Shown: positions 1 through 11,866 of the stretch, in pieces
How the letters are laid out: each line of letters starts with the position of its first letter
Numbering within the stretch: position 1 is the stretch's first letter
Origin: Isoetes taiwanensis
Taxonomy: Eukaryota > Streptophyta > Lycopodiopsida > Isoetales > Isoetaceae
Reading direction: 5' to 3'
NCBI GenBank assembly: GCA_021234155.1
Contig: JAJEKV010000062.1
Coordinates: forward strand, 8,573,408 to 8,637,407
Length of the DNA stretch: 64,000 bases
The notes under the pieces: model-generated
The model's input: the letters and a program-made list of their open reading frames with translations, nothing else
Told to the model about the DNA's origin: nothing
The model's database searches: none
Translations under genes and position numbers: made by a program

Positions 1-148
1 AAGGAGCAGGATGTTTTCGAGCTTCTTCGCGCCGTTCAGTTCCTAGAAATGGACCTCTCTCTTATCTCTGCTGCCAAACATGGCCCTACCTTGATCTCCA
101 GACTTCAACAGGCTAAGCAGAACTGTCAGCTCGCTCTCTCCATTGCTA
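1..148 (+). CDS. Partial internal exon of an unrecognised gene at the window edge
   Basis: Frame 1 is open from the first base for 49 codons and ends at a good splice donor (GTAAGT at 149-154). Downstream the frame stops after two codons, as expected in an intron. The peptide is amphipathic and helix-like, with stretches such as FELLRAVQFLEMDLSLIS and ISRLQQAKQNCQLALSIA, and has no motif I recognise. The 5' part lies outside the window and I could not identify the next exon. It could also be a stray exon of a decayed gene. No function is proposed. Confidence 0.4.
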
Positions 149-868
149 GTAAGTATTAAGTTGTTGCAATTTTTTTTTTTCTTACCTTAATTTCAACCAG
201 ACTATGGATTGGATCTGTATTCCTTACCTTCTGTGTCATCTGCAACTTTATTTGTTGATTTGCATTGGAGCTCTTTGAGTGCATAGCTGCTTTAAGAGAT
301 GAGGAAAAACTGACACAGCTATTGTCTTTCCATTTTTACAACTCCTAGCATGCCATGTGGCCTTAGATAATAATATTATAAACCTGTTCATAATTTCTTG
401 AGCTACTGCCATAGAATTACTGAAATGAAGATTAAGCCTAGCTAATATATGCCAGAAGCAGCTGAAATTAACTTAGATTCATTGATTAAATCTTTCTGTT
501 ATGATTAGGGGAGGGTCACCAATAGTGGATCCAATTATGAATCATACAAAAATGGATCAATTTCTCTACCACTGGATTAACCCATAAGTATTCGATCGAT
601 ATAAATCATTGGATGAAGTGGATGAAAAAAAATAGATTTATAACCTTGATCCACATTTGGGAATTTCAATGATTCTTTGTGTTTTTAGAGACTCTTTTTG
701 TATGAGCAGTACGTAACGTTTTGAACAAAAGAACACGTAATACCTCATACCAAAGATCTTCTTAGCTATGCAATTTTAATTGATAAAATTTGTTTATTTT
801 TTGCCTTTCCTTGGCCTGGTTATTAACTAGTCCGATACTGTGCACCCCTCCGTACATAGAATACTTTT
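149..868. other. AT-rich non-coding stretch
   Basis: Probably intron or intergenic sequence after the donor at 149. I see no coding frame with splice support, no tandem repeat and no RNA gene. Confidence 0.4.
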
Positions 869-1825
869 TAGGGAAAACTGCCATCCGTACTTTTTAGGGA
901 AAACTACACAAAATACCCCTATGGGTTTATGTAATTACCAAAATGCCCTTATGAGTTTCAAAATTACCAAAATGCCCTTGGCTCAAATAAATACACTGTA
1001 TAAAATAAATATACAAACAAATTACCAATTTGCCCCTGCACACCAAACTTAATTACCAAAATACCCCTACACATTAAACTTAATTACCAAAATGCCATTA
1101 CATTTGATCAATCTACGCCAAACTAATCACCAAAATGCTCTACACACCAAACTTAATTACCAAAATATCCCCTACATTTCAAACTTAATTATCAAAAATG
1201 CCCTACACACCAAACTTAATTATCAAAATACCCCCTACATACCAAACTTAATTACCAAAATGCCCTTATATACTTATCCTACTCAATCTATATTAAATGC
1301 CTCAAGAGTGGAAGTTTAAATTCAACAAAGAGATTACAGAAGTCACAATCATCACTGAAGCTACAACTGCATCATTGTGCCTCTTCCATTACACCTTCCA
1401 TAAAGGTATTCCTCTTCTCTACATCTTCTTCTCCTGTGCGCATGCATTTAGGTCTTGGATGTCCAAGAGGTCTGCGTGTGGCTGGTGATAACATACCTCC
1501 AATAGCACCATCGTGCGCTAAAACTACAAGAACCACTGGCTCCTTGTAAGTGTCACAACAAGATTGTGTAGGGGTATTTTGGTAATTAAGTTTGATGTAT
1601 ATGGCAATTTGGCAATTAAGGTTGATGTAGATTGATCAAAATTGGTATGTAATGCCATTTTGGTAATTAAGTTTGGTGTCTAGGGGCAAATTGGTAATTT
1701 ACTTCTTTATTTATTCGAGTCAGGGACATTTTGGTAATTTTGAAACTCATAAGCCCATTTTAATAATTACATAAACTCATAAGGGCATTTTGGTAGTTTT
1801 CCCTACTTTTTATGTACCAGCACGA
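869..1825. mobile_element. Foldback MITE-like element with subterminal AATTACCAAAATGCCC repeats
   Basis: The left arm (about 869-1275) is built of repeats of ATTACCAAAATGCCC, separated by AAACTTA-type spacers. The right arm (about 1560-1820) carries the inverse motif, GGGCATTTTGGTAATT. The outer ends match as inverted repeats: TTTTTAGGGAAAACTAC near 890 against GTAGTTTTCCCTACTTT near 1794, followed inward by matching GGGTTTATGTAATTA and GAGTTTCAAAATTACC blocks. The core (1300-1560) has no convincing coding capacity. This is the pattern of a non-autonomous DNA transposon with long, internally repetitive terminal inverted repeats. The superfamily is not assignable, because I could not fix a target-site duplication. 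Confidence 0.7.
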
Positions 1826-2320
1826 CCATGTCTAGAACTATAAAATTAAGTGCATAATCCTAGGAGAAACGAATGCTAGAGATCTGACATTCAATAGTCA
1901 TTTCTACATGTACCTTTGCAGAGTGTTTGCAGAGTGACAGTTGAATTTCTTTTTGCACCAGCCTTGCTAATATTAGTTGCAACATGGTATTAACTTTCAA
2001 GTTTTAAGACTGCTTAAACTCATGCTATTCTCCATCAACTTCAACATTAAGATGCCTTTGGTATAATGGGAATGTCCTTATTGTAAACCATTCTCATTGC
2101 AAAGCACGAGCCTAAAGCATTATATACTCACTCCAGCATAAAGACTAATAGCATAGAGACTAATGATAAGAATTAATTTGAAGATAATGAATCCAAATAC
2201 GGTCTCTTAATTCTTTTTTGGGAGAGAAAGAGTCATAAGCCATCAGTATCTTGGCCTAGGCTATAGCAATAATTCTACGAACAAGTGAATAAATGCCTTG
2301 AAAAATGTTCAGCCTACGAT
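1826..2320. other. Non-coding stretch without visible features
   Basis: AT-rich sequence between the MITE-like element and the L1 fragment. No coding frame or repeat found. Confidence 0.4.
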
Positions 2321-2324
2321 GCTC

Positions 2325-2813
2325 CTAAATTAACCACAGTAACCAACCAGACCCGAGATTAAAAAAAATTCGTTTATCTGGGGCCCATGCACCTGGGTAG
2401 GACACTAGGAAAACAAATTGGCAATCCAGTGTACTATTAAATAATGCTTGAAGCCAAGACCATGCTTGTTGAATTTCTGGACACGAAAAGAGGCAATGCT
2501 CAAGTGTTTCGACATTTGAAAGGCAAAGCGGGCGTATTACAGAGCTGCGAGGATCATAATGATGCCACAAGGCATTTACACGCAGACACCTATGTAAGAC
2601 TTGCCATATAGAAACTTTAGGATGGAGCAACTTATTCCAAAGCCAGTGCCATGTACGAGCCTGCATGGCTTTTGGGATCTGTAATTGCCATCTATTTAGC
2701 AATGGAAGGGGAGGTGGAGCTAAGAGTAGATAGTATATAGAGGGGACAAAGTACTTGCTTTTGTGAATATTCACTAAGCGCAAACAGCAATTAAGAATGA
2801 TGGATAATAACAT
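2325..2813 (-). pseudogene. L1-type LINE fragment: reverse-transcriptase zinc-binding (zf-RVT) region
   Basis: A 162-residue open frame resembles the zinc-binding region that follows the reverse transcriptase in plant L1-type LINEs. It has the W..LWNKLLHPKVSIWQVLHR block, then ALWHHY, then a Cys/His cluster (PLCLSNVETLEHCLFSCPE) and a W-rich tail. No reverse transcriptase core is adjacent, so this is an isolated, truncated insertion. It is a separate copy from the L1 remnant at 6.5-8.4 kb. In intact elements this domain is thought to help bind template RNA; here it is a relic. Confidence 0.7.
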
Positions 2814-4220
2814 CCTAACATCTATAATCGTAGTTACCTTTGAGATTCTCCAAAGGCCACAAACAAATGAACAACAATATGCAGATTAAAAATGGGGCTT
2901 AAGACAAAATTGAAACTTCAAATTTCTTCCTACAGGTTATCCACTTCTGGTTTGGCATCTGAGATAGATACAAAGACTGCAAACCGCATTAGATCCTACA
3001 AACAATGATGCAATTTAAAGCTCATTTTTTCTATTTTACTTGTTATTGGAATCACTTAGAGTGGCATAAAACATTAAATAAAAGATCTAGTATCCGGCAT
3101 GTTGCCAGTGCTTCAATAGAAAAACCCAATTTGTTGCATGCCCTGCTCCTCTGCCAACTGAATACCGAAACCGATTTAAATGAGTAACGGATGCCAAAGA
3201 TTGTCTAACTATCAAATTCGCAGGTAGCACAACACGGCCAGACAACTCGTTATTGCTAAGAGGAGTTGTTGAGAAGCTTTCAAAACCTTCAGTTCTAATC
3301 TGGAATATGCTTAAATATGCTGTTGCTAGTTAAATGCCATGCCGCTGCTTAAACCCATCACAAATAGGAGCTTTAAACTTGGCTGCTGCCTTGCCCTTAA
3401 ATATGCCGCCATAGCATCCCTAACAACACGCATGCATTTTCGGCTTCTTCTAATCTATCCAACCAAACTAAGGCCCAACTTCGACTTTGGGTCGATATAT
3501 GCCTACTCCTCTCTTTTTATATGAAGGAAAAGATCAAACCAGAACTTTCCACAATGATCTAGGGACACATCTAGCTGCCATAACTCACAATCGCTGAGCT
3601 CACAAATGTGTCGCTCTTCACACAACGGCTCACTCTTATAGCCACAAATTGGCTCTTCTAGAATCTTTCAGCAGATCTCGATCTTAGGGAGCTTCCAGAA
3701 GAAGTGAAACCTTCCACAACGATTTCTAGAAACGACTCCATCTCTTAGAATCTTCTAGTAGCTTCCATTACAGGCACCATTAAAATATCTCCATTTAATG
3801 TCTAATTATAGAACATTCTAGAATCTATCCTATTATAATTATATATATACAATTATATAAGCACCCCCCTTGTATCTAATGTTCCAGTATTTTGAGGTGG
3901 TGTCGCCCCGGCCATCCAGATCTGAGCGACGGCCCGAATTGAAACACCACTTAAGCTCCCTCCTTATCCAGTGGTCCAATATTTGAGGTGTCACTGTCTG
4001 GGCCATCTAAATCTGAGATCGATGGCTAAGACAATGCCACGTTGATCCACCCCAAGCAGCCCCCTTGTGGGTGGAGATTGAGGTGTTGCCGGCTGGGCTG
4101 TCGTATGTGCGAGATTGACGACGTACATAGAGCCACCTTGTGATGCATCAAGCATTGGGGCTTTTGATCCAGGCCATCGGATTTGGAGATTTGATCGTAG
4201 TCGTCGATAAAAAGGTGGAT
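2814..4220. other. Non-coding stretch, repeat-derived in its right half
   Basis: No supported gene. From about 3880 two blocks of TTTGAGGTG followed by a CC(G/A)GGCCATC(C/T) motif recur (near 3893 and 3973). This suggests the right part belongs to the same repetitive unit as the array that follows. Confidence 0.35.
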
Positions 4221-4224
4221 TTGG

Positions 4225-6190
4225 TGTAGCAAGTCTTAGGCATTAGATCAAAAGGGAGAGGAGAAATCCTTGCCATTAAATTTTCTTATTAAATTGCATT
4301 TTTTTATATAAAGGAGGTTGAGGTGGCAAAGCATTCATAGTTGACTTTCCAAGAAACTTCCTTTTCTATGTTGTCGTCAAATGGCTGTAACTTGCAGTAG
4401 AGGCGTCGACTGAAAGTGGGATCCAAGCTTTTGGATTCCTCTCGTCGTGAGCTTTCCAAGGAATGGTGTCTTGGTATTTTTTTCGTCGCAATTGGAGCCA
4501 ATGTGATGAGTTCCAAAAATCTTCTTGGAATCTTAGAATTTCACAAAAGCTATGGTAACTCAGGAGAATCTAGGGGAATCTTCATAAAATCTTAAAGAAT
4601 TTAAAGGAATCTCAAGAGAATCTTAGGGGATCTATGAGAGTCAGAAGAGAATATAGGGGAATCTTTATAGAATCTAAGAAAAACCTACATAGAAGCTTGG
4701 GGAATCTAGAGGAATCTTGGGATAGTACTTGGGAATCTCAAGAGAATCTTAGGGATTCTAGGAGAATCTGAAGAGGGTCCTTGGTAATCTATGGGAATCT
4801 AAAGGAATCTTCACAAAATCTTTGAGAATTTAGAGGAATGTTTATGGAATCTTAGAGAATTTTGTGGAATCTTTATAAAACCTAGGAGAATCTACATAGA
4901 ATCCCGAGGAATCTAGAGAAATCTTGGGATAATCTTTGGAAATCTAGGAAAATCTTTGTAGAACCTTAGGAATCTTTATGGAATCTTAGGGAATCTAGGT
5001 GAATCTTTCGCACTGGGTGTGTTTTGCGGAGAGATCATCATAAAATATTGGAAAATCTAAGGGAATGTTTATGGAATCTTAGAGAATTTAAGGGAACATT
5101 GATGGAATTTCAAAGCATCTAGGGTTATCTTTTCGGAGTCTTGAAGAATCTAGAGAAATATTTATAGAATCTTCATTCGACCTAGATTTGGCTTCTAGTC
5201 AAATCTGTATAGTCCCTCTTGAGAATCTAGTGAATCTTGATGGAATCTATGGGGATCTTCATAGAATCTAAGGGAATGTAGGAGAATCTACATAGAAACT
5301 TGGGGAATCTAGAGGAATCTTAAGATAATATTTGAGAATCTAGGGGAATCTCAAGAGAATACTAGAGAATCTATGGAATTCAAAAAGAATTCTTGGGAAT
5401 CAAAGGGAGTCTTCAAAAAATCTTTGAGAATCTAGAGGTATCTTGATGGAATCTTGGTGAATTTAGGGAATCTTTTTAGAATCTAAGAGAATTTAGGGGA
5501 ATCTACATGGAATCTTGGAGAATCTAGAGGAATCTTTGAAAATCTAGGGGATCTAGGGAATCTTTTTGGAATCTTAGTGGAATCTTTCACACTAAGTGTA
5601 TTTTGCAGGGGAATTTCCATAAAATATTGGGCAATCTAAGGGAATGTTTAGGAATCATCAAGGGGTCTTAGGGAATATAAGGGAACATTGATGGAATCTC
5701 AAAGAACCTTGGGGAATCTTTTCAGAGTCTTGAAGACTCTAAGAGAATCTTTATAGAAACTTCATCGGATGGCTATGCATTTGGCTTCTATCCGGCTTTA
5801 TACAGTCCCTCATAGTACAAAAACTTTTATATATATCTCTTATCTCTTATCTATATATACACGTATTAGATGTGTGGTTTTGTCATCCCATGGGCATGTT
5901 CATAGAGATTCATCCCAGCCGTCCAATCACAAAATGAAGGGCTAGGATAATGCCACCTCATTGGGGTGCATGGATGGCCATGATGGGTTGGTGTGGCAGA
6001 TCTTAACCGTTAAATCAAAAGGTGAGGATAAATCCTAGCCACTAACTTTTTAATATTAATTTTTTTTTTAAGGAGGTGAGGTGGCACCCTCATTAATAAA
6101 AAGGAAGTGAGGTGGCAAAGCATTTATGAGTGGACTTTCTAGGAAGCTTCCTTTTGTTTAACCGCCTTCAAAGGCATGTAGGAAAGGGTG
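4225..6190. repeat. Direct repeats flanking a long degenerate GAATCT array
   Basis: Two same-orientation segments, about 4225-4400 and 6005-6190, share an ordered series of blocks. These are ATCAAAAGG(G/T)GAG with AAATCCT and GCCA, then AAGGAGGT(T)GAGGTGGCA, then GGTGGCAAAGCATT and GACTTTC(C/T)A(A/G)GAA(A/G)C(T)TCCTTTT. Between them, about 4530-5770, lies a degenerate tandem array dominated by GAATCT and GGAATCTT(T/G)A words with a ~20-30 base rhythm. The geometry would fit a non-coding LTR-type element (LARD or TRIM) whose interior is a minisatellite. I see no primer-binding site or polypurine tract that settles this, so segmental duplication is equally possible. Confidence 0.65.
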
Positions 6191-6520
6191 AGGGTATATT
6201 TTTTATTAATAAGGAAATAAAGTACAAGCAGTCCACCACGATGGATAGATAGAAAGAATTAGCACCAATATTATGGATTCCTATGCATCATTGCTATGTG
6301 TACTTTAGAAACTCCCATTTCCACTTTAGGAACTCCCAGTTACCTAGATGGTTTCCTCTATTGTCCCAAAGGTGGAAACAACATCCTCAGAACTTATCCA
6401 ATGACATCTAAAATAGCTATAAACCCTTTGCCAATTCTGTCCAGTCCCTTATGGTAACTCATCCTCATCTTGTCATGGTGGGATAAAGCCATTAAAGCAA
6501 CTTCATATTAAGGTAGTTCT

Positions 6521-8365
6521 TTAGCTTCTCAATAGATATCCTTTGCCCCCCAGAGCCACGTCACAACGATGTCTCTTAGAAGTAACAATGAAGCTTGTAT
6601 CCGAGGAAAGTATAACACCAAGCCAACTGAGCTGGTAAATCTCTAGCCCAACTAAGCTTTTCAAGATTCCACGACAAACCAATTTATCCTTGGTGTTGAT
6701 TTGAAGAGCTGTCAGTGTCCACCTAAAGAATTGTATTCTCCTAGAGCATAACGTTTTCCATGAATTTGCTAAAAGAAGCTTAGCCACTACTCCATTCACC
6801 TGAAGCCTAGTTTCAACTTTAAGAGTAAGAGTCATCACTGAGAGCCTGATAGATTCCAGCTACATCATATGTCTCTTTGCCAGCGCAAGACCATTTTTAC
6901 ATGGGACCCTTAACCCCAGAGAACACTAGTGTTCAAAAAAACATTTAGTATCCTTCTCTCACCTTCTCCTGCCCTTTACTAGTCTGAATTTAGCCATGAA
7001 ATCCACGTACCATTATCCCATAGATGTCGTAAATTTAGAATCCCGCGAGCTCTCCATTTCTTAAGGATGCGAGGATGGACTAATGCCAAAGGAAGAACGT
7101 CCTTTTCCCAGACATGAATGTTCCAAAATATACTAATTTTTCCAGCTCCTTTAGGGACATCCAAGGGGGAACACACTGTTTGTACTTCCTTCCAAGCATG
7201 GAGAATTCTCCTCATCACTGGAGAAGTGTCAGGAGCCATATTAAAGTTATAGAAAGAGGCGCCTAATTCATCCCTAAGGAGAGATGGTTCCCTTGGATCT
7301 TGCATAGATCAAACCAATGCTTAACAAATACCAAAGCAGGAGATGTACCCCCTTGTAAAATTCGCCAGACAAATTTCGCCGCTAGAGCTTGAGCTTGCTT
7401 AAAAGGATCTTTACAGCCTAAACCTCCATCCTTTTTATCTTTACACAACTCGGACCATGCAACATCAGCCATACCCCCCCATATGAACTTTCTAACGATG
7501 ACCTATATTTGATTGTATATTCCTTTCTGGGCTACAAGAACTGATGAGAAATATGAGAGCTGACTATTACTCTCCTTGCGACAGATAAACCTCTAGCAGA
7601 CCACAGCCCAACCTTCTTCCTTAGTTTGTCTATAATGGGTGTCCATATGCCCTTCATGTTATCTGAAAGAGCAAGCAACATACCTAAGAGCTTCATTGTT
7701 TCCCCAGCAGATATGACTGGAAAATCCAATCCATTAACACATGGATCACTATCCCCCTCTGAAGCCTAGAGCACGGTACATTTATTGGCATTGAGTCCAA
7801 TACCAGATATAATCTCAAAGTCAACTAATATCTCACAAAAAGGCTAAAAGCTCCCCTCATCATACCTTAGGAACATAAAGGTGTCATCTACATATTGGAT
7901 GATTGTAAGTTTCTCTCCTTGACCTGGCAGTACCAGGCCATTGAGACTCCCTTCCAAAACTTTGAGGTTAGCCATCTTTGTGAGAAGGTTTGCCATAATA
8001 AAAAAGAGGTAGGGAGTGAGCGGGCAACCTTGCCTTATACCTCTCCTAAGATTAAAAAAGCCAGAAGGCTCTCCAATTGCCAAGACTGATGCTGAGGCAA
8101 GTTTATTCAGTCCCATTGAGATATCGATAAACTGTTTATGGAATTCCATGTAACTCATCACCTCTCGTAGACTATCCCATCTGAGGGAATCATAGGCTTT
8201 TCTAAAGTCCATCTTGACCAGTACACAATTCTGCCCTGTGGATCTACACCAGTGCATCCCTTCTCTAGCAGCTAGATAATTGTCGAGGACATACCTACCT
8301 GGAAGGAAAGCTGATTGCTCTCTTCCAATTATAGAGCTCGTAGCTAATATAGAACCTGACCACAT
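6521..8365 (-). pseudogene. Decayed L1-type LINE reverse transcriptase
   Basis: Reading leftward from 8365, the frame starts inside the reverse transcriptase with EQSAFLPGRYVLDN. It continues with the catalytic motifs DFRKAYDSLRWDSL, the block GIRQGCPLTPYLF and QYVDDTFMFL. Intact plant L1 enzymes usually have YADD where this copy has YVDD. In-frame stops follow at about 7846 and 7770, then homologous fragments continue to about 7530 (thumb region), 7263-7472, 6979-7305 and 6521-6838. The last contains a zinc-binding-like segment (SWKTLCSRRIQFFRWTLTAL). The 5' part, including the endonuclease, is missing. The copy stops within 20 bases of the GC-rich hairpin at 8385, which may mark an insertion or recombination junction. 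It cannot be functional. Confidence 0.9.
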
Positions 8366-8384
8366 CCTAAATGATTAAAATTAT

Positions 8385-8432
8385 ACAAGAAACTTATCGC
8401 GGCGGCCAAGGCCGTCGTGAACGTTTCTCTTC
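8385..8432. repeat. GC-rich palindrome repeat, copy A
   Basis: The core is GCGGCGGCC-AA-GGCCGTCGT, flanked by AAGAAACTTATC on the left and GAACGTTTCTCTTC on the right. The same ~46-bp unit occurs at 11819 and 46551 in otherwise unrelated surroundings. This copy carries two mismatches in the right arm. It sits exactly between the L1 relic and the PPR fragment. Confidence 0.75.
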
Positions 8433-8599
8433 CCCAACTCGTCTATACATTTAGAGTTCTTGGCATTTCCTCGCAGAAACCACATTCTCATATAATTCCA
8501 TCTATTAAAATCCTTCAAATGTTTTCGCTCCCAAATTCTTTACAGGAAGTTGATTCATAGGGGTTCTAGCTCCATTTTGAAGAAATAAAAGCATGCTCA

Positions 8600-8945
8600 C
8601 ATTCTTAATTCATCATTTTGCCCAAATGAAATTGCTCTGATTAGGTTTTCAAAATGAGTTATTGCAGTATAGATGGCTATGCCTTCATACTCCATGCTGT
8701 CAAAGTATTCTAGAGGAACGTTGCATGCATCATATCAAGCACATCCCCCAATTATAGCCGCCCACGATACCACATCGTAATCTTGCAATCTATGAAATAG
8801 TCTATGTGCTTCATCCAGGCACCCACATTTGGAATACAAATCAACAAGCATATTTCCAATCTCCAGTTCAAATTGAATCTCTGTAACCTTCTCGTGGATG
8901 CACCTACCTTGCTCTAAAGAGCCTATAATTCCACATGCTTTTAAA
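8600..8945 (-). pseudogene. Pentatricopeptide-repeat (PPR) protein fragment
   Basis: Reading leftward from about 8943, the translation is typical of an organelle-targeted PLS-class PPR protein. It shows ACGIIGSLEQGRCIHEKV, then GNMLVDLYSKCGCLDEAHRL, then DYDVVSWAAIIGGCA, followed by an in-frame stop at 8735-8737. Past the stop, homology resumes with YFDSMEYEGIA. PPR proteins bind organellar RNA, one repeat per base. Only about two repeats remain here, with no start or end, so this is a relic. It directly follows the truncated C-terminus of the SEUSS-like gene, which suggests that a rearrangement joined the two. Confidence 0.8.
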
Positions 8946-8983
8946 AAAAATGCTTTTTTGGCATAGGATTAAGATGTGCCAGA

Positions 8984-10810
8984 TCAATGCGCACGACTGG
9001 GAAAACCATCAACGCACAAAACTAAAATGGCGCGTTTAATCTGAGCCCAAATTAAATATCCTCGCCAAGGTCGTGGATCTTTAGCAATAGAGCGGCAATG
9101 GGACTTCAAGTTCTCGGCACTTTTGTCAAAACCTTCATGATCAGATTCCGCCACTAAGCTCGCCAACTGCTGAACCTGAATACAATACATGTAAAGCACT
9201 TCAGTATTTTATGTTAACAACGCATCAGATTATATGCTATGGCTACAGCAGTAATCCAATAGAATCTATTTTTGTCCTTTACGGATTGAGCACTATTATC
9301 TTAGCATCCAATTATAAGGAAGCTAAAAGAGGCGCATATTCACAAAGAAAAACGAAATAACAAAATCACAATACCTGTTGAAGCTGAAGCAGGTTCTTGC
9401 GGGGAACAACTTCCTCATGATTCGTTGTACAAAATTCCCAGGCACAGATCTGCAATTGAGATAAATAAAAATTACTCTAGCATACAGTTGCACAACATGC
9501 CATCTTATAGGTAATAAGTACAATAAAAAGACATGGTGGCACCTTAAAATTGTTGCCAAATGTCACCCTTAATTTCCCATAGCACACAACCTGCATAACA
9601 AACCCAGAGTAAGATGTGAAAGGAAGGGACAACGGCTTCCATGTGGCATAACTTCCAAGCTATAGGTGGTGTAAAAAAGGAAACATATATCAAGTTCAAC
9701 AACCACTAATCAGGAAGGGAATTTACTCGTAATTCCTGAAACACTGATTCATGGAATGCATTTGCATACTCCAAGACCACCTTCCCAGATGGGAGCACGT
9801 ACTTGCTAAGCAACATACCAGGAAAAACGCAAAATTTTGAGAAAAAACGTCTGAATCATCTAAATGGTGCATCCACAAGTCATGCAACATACTCTGTGGG
9901 AATATCTAAAAATAACAATTCATCCACCAAGCCACTGTCATATTTGATCTTGAATACTCGAGGCAAAACATCTATACTTGACTCTGCAGTAGAAGAAACA
10001 GGTAGTCAGCACAAATTCTTCTCACAACATTTCAATGTGGACAATTATTCTGGACAGTAGCCATCTTTTGTTTCAGACTAATTCACTTACCAAATCCCCG
10101 ACCAGGTTGTACAAAGGTTGCAAAACCAATAATCCTGAAATGAATCAGCATGCACAAATAATAAGGACTCCGCAATTGCTTGATAAAAACAAACGTTTGT
10201 TCAATTCAGTGGAAATTTTTTTTGTTTCACAACCATGTTATCCAAGCATAACATGCCATTCACTAGCAATTTTGAAGAAGTATTCTTAACTTGCACAGAG
10301 AAAACTCCTTTAAATAAAGGTACCAACCATGGGAAAGAGTCCTTGTGCATGTCGCCCCACTGGTGATTTGTTATAGCTAGTTAAACACCATCTTTTTGTT
10401 GCTCCTTGAGAAAAAAACTTCTGCACCAAGTTCCTCCAAAAACCTATATTGTTGTCCTGGTAGAATGAGAACGCCACTGTTAAACAACTAAGCAACTGTT
10501 TTGCCAAAAGAAATAATGAGCAAAAAACTGTGTGAGAATCTTTGAGCACTTGCACACAGTGGTTGACCATGCATGTAAGAAAAATTTGTGTCATATATCA
10601 ACCTTGCAAATAGAAAAGCATCTCATGGTAGGCTACTTAAAATAATGTTACTCGTAATATATAGATACCCAAACATACTTAAGCGGACGGACGACAAAAC
10701 AATACCGTATGACTCAAAACTTACGGGGGTCTCTCTTTTCTCGTTCTTGAATGTAAAGCATGAAAACTTGTATACACTTTGGCAAAGATGTGTTGGTGGT
10801 AATGGATACC
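8984..10810 (-). pseudogene. SEUSS-like transcriptional adaptor (LIM-binding/LDB domain), frameshifted and C-terminally truncated
   Basis: SEUSS-family proteins bridge DNA-binding factors to the LEUNIG co-repressor in the nucleus. Eight exons can be traced, all with GT/AG borders. They are ~10810-10725 (LCQSVYKFSC), 10456-10328 (DNNIGFWRNLVQKFF and KRWCLTSYNKS, matching the family's FWR and KRWC blocks), 10134-10091 (DYWFCNLCTTW, the W.CE.C block), 9983-9893 (DVLPRVFKIKYDSGLVDELL), 9805-9727 (YVLPSGKVVLEYANAFHESV), 9590-9543 (GKLRVTFGNNFK), 9449-9375 (WEFCTTNHEEVVPRKN) and 9175-8984. Phases agree except at the exon 3/4 junction. There GGATTTG plus AG would restore the conserved GFE, but lies one frame off, indicating a frameshift. 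The last exon keeps QQLASLVAES..., then diverges and stops, so the end of the conserved domain is missing. The first exon's start is unresolved and no glutamine-rich N-terminus is visible. Confidence 0.85.
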
Positions 10811-11818
10811 GGATCCACCGGTCTCCATTGCTCCCGCCAAAGGAGAACACCCAAAAGATTGACCTAATTGCCTTGGTGCAATTTTCAAGCCTTGGAGGAT
10901 GTGACTTTGAAGCCTTGGTTGCATTTGAGAAATCATTTGCCGTGCTCCTCTCGGCAAATGACCTGCGAATTTTGATGAACACGGTATCCTTGAGATTGCG
11001 ATGGCGGAAAGAATACGCCCGCCGGTGCATTGCATTTGCTATGAAAATCGGCGGCACTAACGGCAATCTTACCTCTCTGTTTTGGCTATGGAATCGAACC
11101 CATAATTGAAGCATTTCCCAATTTTTTACGCCTCGACAATCGCCCTTCTCCTTTCATTCGCCCCCGATTTGCGTCGCCCGAAAAGGAAGAGCTTGATTCA
11201 TTGCTCACGTGGGGTGGTTGGTGGCGGCCCTTTTCGGCCTTTTACCGACGACGGGCTGGAAGTACTTTGAGCTTTGCTAGTGGCGGTATTGGCCTTGGCC
11301 TTAGTATAAGCTCGACAGGGCTGTTTTTTCTTCCTTGGAACATTGCACACAGGTTGCAATCCTTGACACAGTCCCCTTCCAGCTCGCAATCAGGGAAATG
11401 ATTTGTTGAGCAAAATCATGATCTGAACCGGACTTTATTTCTTGGGAACCGGCAATAGGGCTTCCTTCATTCTAATCCCTTGTCTCAAACTTTTCTATTT
11501 ATGCGCTTCTGCCTTTATCCTTCAGATGCCGGATTTGAATACCATACGGCTGCAGGTTCTTCAGGCGCCTCTACAGATTTGTGGAAAAGCCAGAGGCAGA
11601 TTCTTGAATCTGAGCAATTCCATCAGATTCTGCAGCTGTCATTCTTCAGCAATCATTATGCAAAAAAATGCAATTTTTGTCGCAGACTCCTCTTTTTAAT
11701 TGGTCTCATCCACGTGTGGCCACCTTAAGAAGTCATCCACGTGTCGCCACCAAAATTATTGTTAGGGAAAAAATATTACAATCAAACAAAAAATGTAACT
11801 GCCTTATATATGTTGAGA
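10811..11818. other. Possible 5' region of the SEUSS-like gene, otherwise unresolved
   Basis: Between 10588 and 11114 long frames are open on both strands, and none is convincing alone. The minus-strand frames are candidates for the N-terminus of the SEUSS-like gene (one contains MISQMQPRLQSHILQG). From 11115 to 11818 I see no supported gene. Confidence 0.35.
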
Positions 11819-11866
11819 CAAGAAATTTATCGCAGCGGCCAAGGCCGCCGCGAACATTTCTCTTCA
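11819..11866. repeat. GC-rich palindrome repeat, copy B
   Basis: Same unit as at 8385: CAAGAAATTTATCGC, the core AGCGGCC-AA-GGCCGCCGCG, then AACATTTCTCTTC. One arm mismatch. The surrounding sequence is unrelated to that of the other copies. Confidence 0.75.

Noticed and set aside
4225-6190. Confident LTR retrotransposon call
   Set aside because: The direct repeats lack TG...CA ends, a primer-binding site and coding content.
8385-8432. Helitron 3' end for the GC-rich palindrome
   Set aside because: No CTRR terminus follows the hairpin at the expected distance on either strand in the three copies.
10588-11114. A 173-codon plus-strand gene
   Set aside because: It overlaps a minus-strand frame that continues the SEUSS-like protein through a good donor. 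The plus frame has no family resemblance.
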